DNA of 61,172 nucleotides from a virus, in IMG/VR virus record IMGVR_UViG_3300032053_000073, positions 1 to 61,172 of that record. One strand, 5' to 3'. Numbering within the stretch: the stretch's first letter is position 1; every line of letters begins with the position of its first letter. A program made the translations under genes and the position numbers. Shown here piece after piece: positions 9,070 to 17,898 of this stretch. The notes below the pieces were generated by a model. It ran no database searches, had not been told where the DNA came from, and saw nothing but the letters and a program-made list of their open reading frames with translations.

Positions 9070-12000
9070 ATGGCAAATACTTGGGTAAATAATATAGTCG
9101 TTCTTGGATCATCCGGAGCATTTACGGTTCCTCGCAACAACGATACTATCCAAATAGGACAAAACTTATATGTGGTAGGATCCGATAAAACAATAAAATT
9201 AGACGGGTTTCTTACCATTAATGCTAGATCGGCCCCTCCAGTATCATTATCTAATACTGGAACGATATATTTTGATACTGGAACAAATAGACTTTTAGCA
9301 TCTGAAAGCGGGGCTACATTCGCAAACATAATTGGTGCGTCTGGAGCGGCATCAGGAGATCTTTCTGGTACATATTCTACCCCAACGGTAAGTAAAATTA
9401 ATTCTACCTCTGTTGCGGCTTCTCCCTCTGCAAATCAAGCTTTGGCAGCCACATCATCAACAACATCGGCATGGTCTCAAATAACCGATGGATATGTATT
9501 ATCTTCCACTGTAATTGCTGGCAGTAAAATAAATCCTGCTTTTAGCCCCCAATCATTAACCGCAGGAACATTTGCCTTAGGGCTTACATCATCCGCTAAT
9601 TCTATAGATGGTTATGTAAATCTAAATACAAAAACATTTACTACTACTGGCACAATTGATACAACAACAAAAGATTTAATAGTTTATGCCGATACTACTA
9701 CAGTTGGATTTACGCTTACATTGCCGGCGCCTGTTAATGGTAGAATTATTATTATAAAAGATAAAAAACAATTATTTTCAACTAAAAATTTAACAATTGC
9801 AAGAGCCGGTGCTGAAAAAATTGATGGCGTTGCGGCGTCATTGGTATTAAGTAAAAATAATAAAACTTTAATTATTACAAGTGACGGAACTGATTGGTAT
9901 ACTAACGATTATACATCATCGCTTGCCGGTGCTGGAGGCGGCGATTTAGGCGGCACTTATCCAAATCCTACTGTTGTTGGATTAACTGGCACGGGTAATA
10001 TAGTTACTACTAGTGCCGCAACAATACGTTTTAATAATAATGTTGTGGCACCTACGATTAATCAGATTGATCGTAATGTCGGCGATGCAGTTTCAAATGG
10101 ACCTACTTTTATTATTCAAGCACAAAATGCTACCGGCACCACCTCAGTTGGCGGCAATTTAATATTAAAATCTGGTACCGGAACATCGACTCATGGCAAT
10201 ATACAGCTGAAGCATGTTGGGTTTAACGGCACTACAATTACTCAAAACACCGTGTTTGCTTCTGTAACAAGCTCAACCTCAGCTCCAGGAGTGTTGTTAT
10301 ATGGCTATTTGAAATATAATGTTAATAGCGCTTGGGCACTAGCTACATCGCACGATTCATTTGCCAATTCATTGACATATTTTCCAGTTGGCGATACAAA
10401 TGCCCCTGGTTGGTGGACATCTATATATGCAGATTCATTTTCTTATTGCGCTTACGCTGTTTCCGGTGCACAAGCTGTAGAAGGAGCGGGGATTATGTGG
10501 TATCCGAGAGGATATGGAATGACAATAGTAAATAATGGCACACAATATGCCCCATATACTTTTCCGAATCTAATTTCTGCAAAATCAAGCCAAATTAGAA
10601 GCGGATATCGTTTTACAGCAGATAGGGTAACATTAGCAAATACCGCGGCTCCAAATGCATATTATGAAAAAGTAATAACATCTGATGGTTATGATGGAAA
10701 TGCATGGGTCGCAACTACAACATATATTGGCGCAAATCCGGCAGCTGGTTTTGCAGATACAATTATTCCAACATCAAATAATGCCGGTTCTAGAGCTTTC
10801 GAATGTCTGGTTGGAGGAACAACGGGCAGCTCTCAACCAAATTGGGACGGATACCAAACTACCGGAAATACTCTTGTTGATGGAACCGTGACGTGGAAAA
10901 ATGTAGGTGCTTCTGCTACCTATAACATGATGAATAAAATACAGGGTAATACAACGCCAATAACAACGACATATACAGTATTATCGACTGATGAATTAGT
11001 TCTTATTACAAATATAACTGCACCATTTACTATATCATTACCAACAAATCCAACCGCTAAAGATTATTATACAATTAAAGACGGATATGGGTGCTCAACA
11101 AATAATATTACTATAGATGGTTATCAGGGTGGTACCGGTAAATTAATTGATGGGGCCAATACAATTTTATTTAATCAAGATTTTAGCGCGGTCACAGTTT
11201 ATTATAATGGCACACAATGGAATGTCACGAGTCAAGTAAAAACAGAGGGACTTACTTCTGCAGACAATGATTTCGCTTCAGGAACTCGCCTAGATGCTGT
11301 TCCATCTGAAATAGTTTTAGCATCAACATCATCACTCACATCTGTTCCATTTAGACAATTTACTACTTATGCTCAAACAACAAGCGCAACATATGTGACA
11401 ATTGCTAGCTATACAATTCCAACAAACTCTATGGCTGATTGGAATTTAAGTCTCGCCGGTTGGAACGTAAATGGCGGCACTCCTAATGGTGATGGATATA
11501 GGGCCGATATAAAATTTCAATCTTCACGATTAACTGGGGCACCTACATTATATCCTGCATCTCCATTGGGTACAAATGTAAGTTCAAGTGGAGGCGGCTC
11601 AGCATATAGCACGCGAATTACATTATCAACAAATTTAATGTTAGTTGAAGTTAGTGGCGCGGCAGCAACGACAGTAAATTGGTCGTGTATTGGTAAATGC
11701 ATAATCATTGGCAATACCGTGGCGGTTGCGACAGTATCTTCAGTGTCATCAGCGGGAACGTCTACACAGTGGGATAATGCTCAAACACTAACAATAACTG
11801 GTACTAATTTTGTTTCAGGGTCTATTGTATCAATTGGTGGATCCGCAATGTCAACAACATTTGTATCATCAACCAGCCTTACATGTACAGCTACAGCGAC
11901 AGTGTATCAAACAAGCGGCACTAAATCAATCACCGTGGACGCATCATCGGCATATACGGGATATTCGGTTACTGCATGGACTATAACTGATCTTCCAGGG

Positions 12001-12648
12001 ATTACGGGGCGTTGGCGAGCTGATCTTGGCATCACTTTAACAAGCGGAAAAGTCTCTGACTGGGCTAATCAAGGCTCTGGTGGTGGATCTGTAACAGACG
12101 GCGGATTTTCTACAAGGCGTCCTACCCCAACAACACGGAATGGTAAGGACGTATTGCAGTTTCACCTTAATTTCTTAATTGGCGGAGTTGTGTGGTCAAG
12201 CATTATCTCGGCAGCTACGTATTACGCATTTGTCACATTAGAATCTACCGATACCACTACCACTACAGGCGCCTCATTTTCAAATCCAGCAGTAATGGGA
12301 TCTTCGTATGTTTCATGGGAAATTACAAAAGATGTGGTACGAACTGTCAATTATGATGGTACTACAGATACATCTCCTAACGTTACATTTACGCCAAACG
12401 CTCGACATCTAGTTGCATATCAGCATACTGGTGGCAATGTGGCATGTGGATTAGATGGGTCTACGCCTACTACAACGGCCAGCGGAGATACGGCGAACAG
12501 AACAGAAGCTGCGCGTATAGGGTGTAATTACAATAATGGATTCTTTTTTGATGGATATATTAGAGAGATTGTAATATCCACAAGCTCTATTACTGCCAAC
12601 GAAATAACGCGTGTAACTAATTACATGACTGCAGATTTCGTAACGTAA
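9070..12648 (+). CDS. Large tail fibre, paralogue C, with extra TIG and lectin-like domains
   Basis: This 1192-residue protein follows the same plan as the two previous fibres up to about residue 874 (NWSCIGK), where its siblings stop. It then continues for about 318 residues. An IPT/TIG-type Ig-like domain (about 880-975, with LTITGTNFVSGSIVSIGG) is followed by a concanavalin A/laminin-G-like domain (about 980-1192, with GRWRADLGI, SGKVSDWANQGSGG and a final FFDGYIREIVI..SSITANEI). Such C-terminal domains commonly bind glycans or cell-surface structures. The junction looks like a gene fusion or domain acquisition. Eight DGY tripeptides are present. Adhesive function is inferred from family knowledge. 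Confidence 0.8.
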   Translation: MANTWVNNIVVLGSSGAFTVPRNNDTIQIGQNLYVVGSDKTIKLDGFLTINARSAPPVSLSNTGTIYFDTGTNRLLASESGATFANIIGASGAASGDLSGTYSTPTVSKINSTSVAASPSANQALAATSSTTSAWSQITDGYVLSSTVIAGSKINPAFSPQSLTAGTFALGLTSSANSIDGYVNLNTKTFTTTGTIDTTTKDLIVYADTTTVGFTLTLPAPVNGRIIIIKDKKQLFSTKNLTIARAGAEKIDGVAASLVLSKNNKTLIITSDGTDWYTNDYTSSLAGAGGGDLGGTYPNPTVVGLTGTGNIVTTSAATIRFNNNVVAPTINQIDRNVGDAVSNGPTFIIQAQNATGTTSVGGNLILKSGTGTSTHGNIQLKHVGFNGTTITQNTVFASVTSSTSAPGVLLYGYLKYNVNSAWALATSHDSFANSLTYFPVGDTNAPGWWTSIYADSFSYCAYAVSGAQAVEGAGIMWYPRGYGMTIVNNGTQYAPYTFPNLISAKSSQIRSGYRFTADRVTLANTAAPNAYYEKVITSDGYDGNAWVATTTYIGANPAAGFADTIIPTSNNAGSRAFECLVGGTTGSSQPNWDGYQTTGNTLVDGTVTWKNVGASATYNMMNKIQGNTTPITTTYTVLSTDELVLITNITAPFTISLPTNPTAKDYYTIKDGYGCSTNNITIDGYQGGTGKLIDGANTILFNQDFSAVTVYYNGTQWNVTSQVKTEGLTSADNDFASGTRLDAVPSEIVLASTSSLTSVPFRQFTTYAQTTSATYVTIASYTIPTNSMADWNLSLAGWNVNGGTPNGDGYRADIKFQSSRLTGAPTLYPASPLGTNVSSSGGGSAYSTRITLSTNLMLVEVSGAAATTVNWSCIGKCIIIGNTVAVATVSSVSSAGTSTQWDNAQTLTITGTNFVSGSIVSIGGSAMSTTFVSSTSLTCTATATVYQTSGTKSITVDASSAYTGYSVTAWTITDLPGITGRWRADLGITLTSGKVSDWANQGSGGGSVTDGGFSTRRPTPTTRNGKDVLQFHLNFLIGGVVWSSIISAATYYAFVTLESTDTTTTTGASFSNPAVMGSSYVSWEITKDVVRTVNYDGTTDTSPNVTFTPNARHLVAYQHTGGNVACGLDGSTPTTTASGDTANRTEAARIGCNYNNGFFFDGYIREIVISTSSITANEITRVTNYMTADFVT

Positions 12649-12733
12649 AGCACAATTAATTCAATTGACAGCACTACTAACATTTTAGCATATATAATGT
12701 AATTTCATAATATTTTTTTAAGGCCCAGCAAAT

Positions 12734-14719
12734 ATGGCAAAATATCCTGCCCAGCTTGATACTACAATATCCCTTCCAACAGTTAATGATAATTCTACTG
12801 CGATAAAGGGAATTACAGTAAATAGACTCAGGGATGCAATTTTAGCTATTGAAACAGAGCTTGGGATTAAGCCCTCTGGAACATATGGAAATGTTAGATC
12901 AAGAATAGATAATTTAGAGATTTTTGCTAATACAACTGGCAATGTAGTTTTCTCTCATGATTTATCTGGAACATCATCAAATCAAACGGTAGTTGGGCTA
13001 CGTGGGAATCCAATTTCAGTTACTCCTCCAGCAATTGGACAATCAATAATTTGGAACGGAACTAACTGGGCGCCAAGCACTAATTTTATTGATCAAAATA
13101 TTATAACTACAGGATCTATTCTTGGAGGTTTTACCAGTTTTTCTTCTGTCGATACCACACTATTTACATTAACAGGAAAAATGGTAGTAGATAGTATTCC
13201 TACAACATCATTTACTTCTGATTTAAATCAAGGTATAATTTATTTTGATTCAGTTGCCCATAAGTTCAGGGTATCTGAAAACGGCGGGGCTTATGTCGAT
13301 TTAGTTACAACGGCGCCAGGTGGAGGCCCTTCTGGAACGGCGGGTGGCGATTTAGGCGGCAGCTACCCCAACCCAGATGTCATTAAACTGCGTGGTAAAT
13401 CAATATCGGCCGCTGCCCCATCCGCAGGCCAAACGCTAATCTGGGACGGTTATGCGTGGACTCCAAATACAAATTTCATGTTCCAAAATATTGCCACTTC
13501 TGGAAATATAATATCTAATTCTTCATTTACGACAATGTTAGATGCTTCATTAATATTATTATCTGGAAAATTGGTAATGGACGGTATTACGGCACCAATT
13601 ATTTCTGACCCAAATGAAGGTATAATTTATTTTGATCAAGCCACAAATCATTTCTTGGCATCTGAAAATGGCGGAGCATACGGGGCAATTGGCGCTGGCG
13701 GTAATTACGGATCAACAAACATAACAACAACCGGATCATCGTCTGCAAACTCTTTAATATCTAATGGTACCATAGTTGTTAATGAGATATCTACGCCAGC
13801 TGTTTCCGCTATAAATCAAGGTATTATTTATTTTGATAATATTGCAAATAAATTTAAAGTGTCTGAAAATAGCGGGGCATATATAGATTTAGTTGCGGCG
13901 GTTGGTGCTGCCGGTGGAGATTTAACCGGATCATATCCAAATCCAACTGTAGTTAAATTACGAGGTCGCGATATAGCTACTGATACCCCTACAGTTGATC
14001 AGTTTTTAGGATATACTGGTTCAGCATGGAAGCCTTTAAATATAAATTCTGATCAAATTGCGCAGACATTAGTGTTTTCAGTGATACCAGATGAGAGTTT
14101 AGTTGAAGTTGGGGTTATATTAAACCGGCCAATATTTACCGGCATATATAATCAAAACATTTCTGCATCTCAGTTATCTGATAGCGTTGGAGGTACTCCT
14201 GTAGATGTAAAAGCAGGATATACAGTATTAAGTTCGCCTGTGTTTCCGGCATCAGCTCCATTTACTAATAGATTTTATATGGACGAATCCTACACATATA
14301 GTACTTATGGATCTAGTGTAACATTTTCATTAACATCTACAGCCGTTTCAACAATAGCCATTCCAAGTCCAGCTACAAAGGTAACAGCTACAACTGTAAC
14401 ATGGGCACAAAAAATGTTTTATGGTATTGGGGCAGCCGGCGGTAATTCAGAGGCATTTATTGAGGCGCTTTCAAACAGCTTTCTTACCACATCACGAACA
14501 ACTCATTTCGAGGTTAATCCAGGCGTCTCTCAATATATTTATGTTGCTTTCAGGTCTGCTTATGGCCCGGCCACTTTCTTTGTTGATGGCTTTGAGGGTG
14601 GATTTGCATTAGTATCAAGCACTATTTCAGTGACTAATCAATATGGATTTACTGAAAACTACACTCTTTATGTAAGTGATAACGATAATTTAGGTTTATC
14701 GCACGTTTCAGTCTTTTAA
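12734..14719 (+). CDS. Tail fibre protein with NRLRDAI-type N-terminal domain
   Basis: This is a 661-residue protein. Residues 1-65 (YPAQLDTTISLPTVNDN..., VNRLRDAILAIETELG, SGTYGNVRSRIDNLE) match a widespread N-terminal module of very long phage fibres. Three degenerate repeats of about 130 residues follow, each with GIIYFD and VSENGGAY motifs plus GGDLGGSYPNPDV or GGDLTGSYPNPTV elements. The same units occur once each in the large paralogues. The last 190 residues form a separate beta-rich tip. It starts at an ATG with AAGG upstream. It is probably the final large component of the fibre module. Confidence 0.75.
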   Translation: MAKYPAQLDTTISLPTVNDNSTAIKGITVNRLRDAILAIETELGIKPSGTYGNVRSRIDNLEIFANTTGNVVFSHDLSGTSSNQTVVGLRGNPISVTPPAIGQSIIWNGTNWAPSTNFIDQNIITTGSILGGFTSFSSVDTTLFTLTGKMVVDSIPTTSFTSDLNQGIIYFDSVAHKFRVSENGGAYVDLVTTAPGGGPSGTAGGDLGGSYPNPDVIKLRGKSISAAAPSAGQTLIWDGYAWTPNTNFMFQNIATSGNIISNSSFTTMLDASLILLSGKLVMDGITAPIISDPNEGIIYFDQATNHFLASENGGAYGAIGAGGNYGSTNITTTGSSSANSLISNGTIVVNEISTPAVSAINQGIIYFDNIANKFKVSENSGAYIDLVAAVGAAGGDLTGSYPNPTVVKLRGRDIATDTPTVDQFLGYTGSAWKPLNINSDQIAQTLVFSVIPDESLVEVGVILNRPIFTGIYNQNISASQLSDSVGGTPVDVKAGYTVLSSPVFPASAPFTNRFYMDESYTYSTYGSSVTFSLTSTAVSTIAIPSPATKVTATTVTWAQKMFYGIGAAGGNSEAFIEALSNSFLTTSRTTHFEVNPGVSQYIYVAFRSAYGPATFFVDGFEGGFALVSSTISVTNQYGFTENYTLYVSDNDNLGLSHVSVF

Positions 14720-14762
14720 TGTTATCTAAACTAAAAAACAACTAACAAAATGACATTTAATC

Positions 14763-15296
14763 ATGCCGACTAATGTAATATCTATAATTAAGCCTAAGAA
14801 TAATGGGACTTTTCCGACCCATGAAGATACAGATGGATACGGCGGATTTCAAGTTAGAAATGACGCAACAGACAGAAACTCTATACCGTCCGGTCGTAGA
14901 AAACAAGGGATGTTGGTATATCTTAATTCTGACGGTTATTTCTATCAATTAGCAGCAGATTTAAATACATGGAATCTGGCTAATTTTGGAGTTTCTGGCG
15001 GTGGGCCTACAATACCAAATACAAGATCAATTACCGGGGCAACGACTATAGTAAATGCTTCTGATGATATGATTTTTATTACAACAATATCAGCTCCATT
15101 TACAATAACACTTCCTGCGACCCCAACTGCCGGACATGTATTTACAATAAAAGACGCATCTGGAACGGCTTCTTTAAATGCTGTTACACTAGCGGGTAAT
15201 GGGCATACGATAGACGGATCTTCAACATTCCCAATAAACCAAAATTATGAATCTATTAATATTGTTTATAACGGAACTAGTTGGAGCATTATCTAA
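14763..15296 (+). CDS. Short fibre or tip protein sharing a domain with the large fibres
   Basis: This 177-residue protein has an N-terminal domain with RRKQGMLVYLNSDGYFYQL, a pattern often seen in fibre or tip proteins that report a surface-exposed strand pair. The C-terminal half (about 85-177) contains APFTITLPATPTAGHVFTIK, then TIDGSSTFPINQ and a final YNGTSWSII. That half is homologous to the late beta domain of paralogues B and C. It therefore shows what that domain looks like without the DGY substitutions. The stop codon overlaps the 3' end of the opposing gene at 15289-15672 by 8 bases, so transcription converges here. Confidence 0.7.
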   Translation: MPTNVISIIKPKNNGTFPTHEDTDGYGGFQVRNDATDRNSIPSGRRKQGMLVYLNSDGYFYQLAADLNTWNLANFGVSGGGPTIPNTRSITGATTIVNASDDMIFITTISAPFTITLPATPTAGHVFTIKDASGTASLNAVTLAGNGHTIDGSSTFPINQNYESINIVYNGTSWSII

Positions 15297-15672
15297 ACCT
15301 ATTATTTTTACAAGCATAGCACGTCATATTACCATCTTTATCCGGGGATGCTTGGCTCAAAAACTCATTGCACCTGCTGCAGAATGCCCCGTCCATAACA
15401 TATTCAATGGAGGCGATATTCTCGTTGGTTATATATGCAATCTCTTCATCTAAGAATTTTTTATTAATTCCAAGTCTAGTTATTTTTGAACAATCAACAG
15501 TTAATGTATTATTAAGCATTATATAATGTGGAATATAGACGTGATATCCAACTTTATCAAGAGCTACGATTTCAAATGTTTTTTTGAAATCAAAATCGCT
15601 TGCGTATGTGCTTATTATTGAACTATTTTTAATTTTGCATACAACTCGATCACCGGGCTTTAATATGCTCAT
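15289..15672 (-). CDS. Small protein with C-terminal zinc ribbon
   Basis: This encodes 127 residues. The N-terminal 50 residues (LKPGDRVVCKIKN...) look like an SH3-like barrel. The C-terminal 35 residues carry CSRCNEFLSQASPDK followed by CYACKNN, a four-cysteine zinc ribbon. No catalytic motif is visible. It is the last gene of the leftward-transcribed block and converges on the fibre module. It may be a nucleic-acid- or protein-binding accessory factor; I do not recognise the family. Confidence 0.65.
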   Translation of the reverse strand: MSILKPGDRVVCKIKNSSIISTYASDFDFKKTFEIVALDKVGYHVYIPHYIMLNNTLTVDCSKITRLGINKKFLDEEIAYITNENIASIEYVMDGAFCSRCNEFLSQASPDKDGNMTCYACKNNRFR

Positions 15673-15689
15673 AAATTAATGTGAATATA

Positions 15690-16166
15690 TTAAAAGCTTT
15701 GCATGTAAATAGATACGCTGACTCCATCATTAATCATTACATCGTCTAATTTTGCATTAATCTCTGGCATTTGATCAACTAAGAATTGTGATACGTGAAT
15801 TGATGCCTTTTCTTGTTTAGCTAATTGATGCACGCGTTTTAGACAACTATCAAGAGCATCTGAATTTAAGGTGCCACTCTCATCTTGACATAGCATTGTA
15901 ATTACCCAGGTATCACTCTGAACAGCTGTAATGCTAATTGATCCCAGCTTAAAATTTTCACGAGAGGCGAACCACCCTTTTGATTCTGCTTTAATTTTCG
16001 GCCATTTACGATCTAATACTTTCATCAGATCTCCACTAGGCTTTCCGCTCATACTTAGATAATTTAATATAAACCTTAGTCCTGCCACTTGTGGAAGCAG
16101 GATTGTTCCGTTTATTTCCTTTTTCTTGCCCTTTTGAGAAAATCGATCATTTTGGTTAGTTGTCAT
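15690..16166 (-). CDS. Degenerate macro-domain protein (ADP-ribose-binding fold)
   Basis: In this 158-residue protein, residues 48-157 follow the pattern of bacterial Appr-1''-p processing (macro) proteins. LDRKWPKIKAESKGWFA aligns with the 'SKRWP...Y..WF' helix. LGSISITAVQSDTWVITMLCQ aligns with the 'LG.VQ...V..D.WVANMI.Q' strand. LDSCLKRVHQLAKQEKASIHV aligns with the helix and strand before the active-site loop. However, the usual Asn at the first strand and the PRIGCGLAGG loop are replaced (FILNYLSMSGK; VSQFLVDQMPE), so classical hydrolase activity is unlikely. It could bind ADP-ribose, NAD-derived signals or ADP-ribosylated targets. The fold assignment is from pattern recognition; function is unknown. 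Confidence 0.55.
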   Translation of the reverse strand: MTTNQNDRFSQKGKKKEINGTILLPQVAGLRFILNYLSMSGKPSGDLMKVLDRKWPKIKAESKGWFASRENFKLGSISITAVQSDTWVITMLCQDESGTLNSDALDSCLKRVHQLAKQEKASIHVSQFLVDQMPEINAKLDDVMINDGVSVSIYMQSF

Positions 16167-16225
16167 ATTATATTTACCTTTATATTAATTTTATTAGCAC
16201 GGAGTGGCATTTCAATTTATATATA

Positions 16226-16924
16226 TCAAGTGATTGTGGGCCGCCAACGCTTAACATAAGATTTGCACATAATATCAAAAGCAGAATCGCCAAAATCATT
16301 TAATGCAAGATTAACTATTAAACATACAATCCTTATATTATTTTTAGTATATCCGGCATTACAATTTATACGATCTATTGATGGCGCAAAAGCCCTTTTC
16401 GTATTACCAAATTTAGTTAAATTAAAATATATGCCAGTTAAAGCGCATTTGCCATTTTGTTCATTGTATAAGTCTATTAAAAATGGTAAGTCTATATCAC
16501 AATCAATTTTTAATTTTTTAGAACGACTGTTTGCATTTTTTCTGAGAACCCCAAGAAACTTTACATAACATTTTTCAATTGGTATTGCATCAAACATAGC
16601 TTCCGTTTTCTTATATCTTTTTGTATTATTTTCGCTATGCCTCTTAAGATGTGAAATATATTCTGACTGATTTGGATTATTTTTTAATTTTATGATTTTA
16701 TTACGACTTGCATTGCTTTTACATATCTTGCAGCGCGGTGAAAATTTGTCAAACTCAACTTCCAATTTAAAAATATGACAATTTGTACATGTCCTATCTC
16801 CAGAATACCTTTGTTTATAGCTGTATTTTTCACAAGATCGGCAAACGTTTCTATTTTCTCTAAAATTTTTTGTTATTTTAACTGAAGTACATACGGTGCA
16901 TTGCTTACTATTAGTTATAATCAT
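16226..16924 (-). CDS. HNH homing endonuclease with N-terminal zinc fingers
   Basis: This 232-residue protein has three CxxC pairs in its first 70 residues (CTVC, CRSC, CTNC, CKIC), forming small zinc-binding modules. A C-terminal HNH-type nuclease domain follows (CALTGIYFN, then APSIDRINCNAGYTKNNI, with Asp and Asn in the place of classical HNH residues). This is the layout of free-standing phage HNH endonucleases that nick DNA near their own insertion site. Its ATG overlaps the TGA stop of the glycosyltransferase gene (ATGA), so it is translationally coupled to it. It probably spreads by homing between related phages. Confidence 0.8.
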   Translation of the reverse strand: MIITNSKQCTVCTSVKITKNFRENRNVCRSCEKYSYKQRYSGDRTCTNCHIFKLEVEFDKFSPRCKICKSNASRNKIIKLKNNPNQSEYISHLKRHSENNTKRYKKTEAMFDAIPIEKCYVKFLGVLRKNANSRSKKLKIDCDIDLPFLIDLYNEQNGKCALTGIYFNLTKFGNTKRAFAPSIDRINCNAGYTKNNIRIVCLIVNLALNDFGDSAFDIMCKSYVKRWRPTIT

Positions 16925-17892
16925 AGCTCATCTAAATATTCGTGTAAAAACTTAACTTCTTTTTTATAATGTATTTTTATTTTATTTGGGACTATATTCT
17001 GTTTCTTCGTTCCATATACACCAATACCGGTTTTACATCGCTTACTTATATAGGTACCAAGTAAACATTCAATATCATTAAAGTCCGGCATTATCAAAGA
17101 ATATTTACGATTATAAAATGCATCTGCCAAAAAACTATCATGACCCTGACATAAGAATAAATTACTATTTGTTAGATTACAAATATATTCTAATTCATTA
17201 TCCAGATTTTTCATCACTAATTTATCATATTTTTCTTCATCAAAATTAGAAAATAACACAGGGTCATTGAATTTATTTAGAAAAATATGAGGTTTACGAT
17301 CTTCGGTCAACGTTGCGCCCACTATTTCGTGGTTGCATGGTTTTGATTTATCTCCAATTAAATAATACGGCCTAACCCATTCATATCCAGAGTTTAATTT
17401 TGGTGTGTTTTCTGCGTCCATAAAATGAGAGTATACAAATTTTCTATCTGCCGTATTAAGCGCATCATTCAAAGTAATATATACAGTACAATCATAATTG
17501 AATAATATGGAAAAATTATATCTTAAACACAAATAATGCTTATCTACTCTGTCCATTCCATGAAAAAGCATCTTTGGATTTACTTGCCAAATTTTAATGT
17601 TTAATTCTTTTGCAATATATGATGTATACGGCTCTAAATCACTAATAATAAGATCTGGCTTAAATTGCTTTACCTGATTATAATATACAGCAAGGTTATC
17701 ACTATCAAACCTATATTTTAAACTGGCTACATCTTTAATGCTATCTAAAGTCCAATCAACAATATCCAGAATGCCAGATTTTTTATAAGCAGCAACTTTT
17801 ACATTATATTTCCCATCTATACAACGTAAAAATCTCATCATTCTTATTTTGGCGCTATAAGAATCTGATGCTGCGTACAATATCTTTAACAT
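16921..17892 (-). CDS. GT-B-like glycosyltransferase
   Basis: This is a 323-residue protein. The N-terminal half begins with a Rossmann-like MLKILYAASDS and contains PDLIISDLEPYTSYIAKEL followed by KIWQVNP. The C-terminal half has FLCQGHDSFLADAF and YSLIMPDFNDIECLLGTY with a glycine-containing GIGVYG. That is the order seen in GT-B enzymes related to UDP-sugar transferases, where the C-terminal domain binds the nucleotide sugar. Many large phages carry such proteins to modify their own DNA bases or virion surfaces. The donor and acceptor cannot be told from sequence. It is flanked by an exonuclease gene upstream and an HNH endonuclease downstream. Confidence 0.6.
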   Translation of the reverse strand: MLKILYAASDSYSAKIRMMRFLRCIDGKYNVKVAAYKKSGILDIVDWTLDSIKDVASLKYRFDSDNLAVYYNQVKQFKPDLIISDLEPYTSYIAKELNIKIWQVNPKMLFHGMDRVDKHYLCLRYNFSILFNYDCTVYITLNDALNTADRKFVYSHFMDAENTPKLNSGYEWVRPYYLIGDKSKPCNHEIVGATLTEDRKPHIFLNKFNDPVLFSNFDEEKYDKLVMKNLDNELEYICNLTNSNLFLCQGHDSFLADAFYNRKYSLIMPDFNDIECLLGTYISKRCKTGIGVYGTKKQNIVPNKIKIHYKKEVKFLHEYLDEL

Positions 17893-17898
17893 TATTTA

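Noticed and set aside
2-15296. Diversity-generating retroelement acting on the fibres
   Set aside because: There is no reverse transcriptase, no template repeat and no A-specific substitution pattern; the DGY codons are varied.
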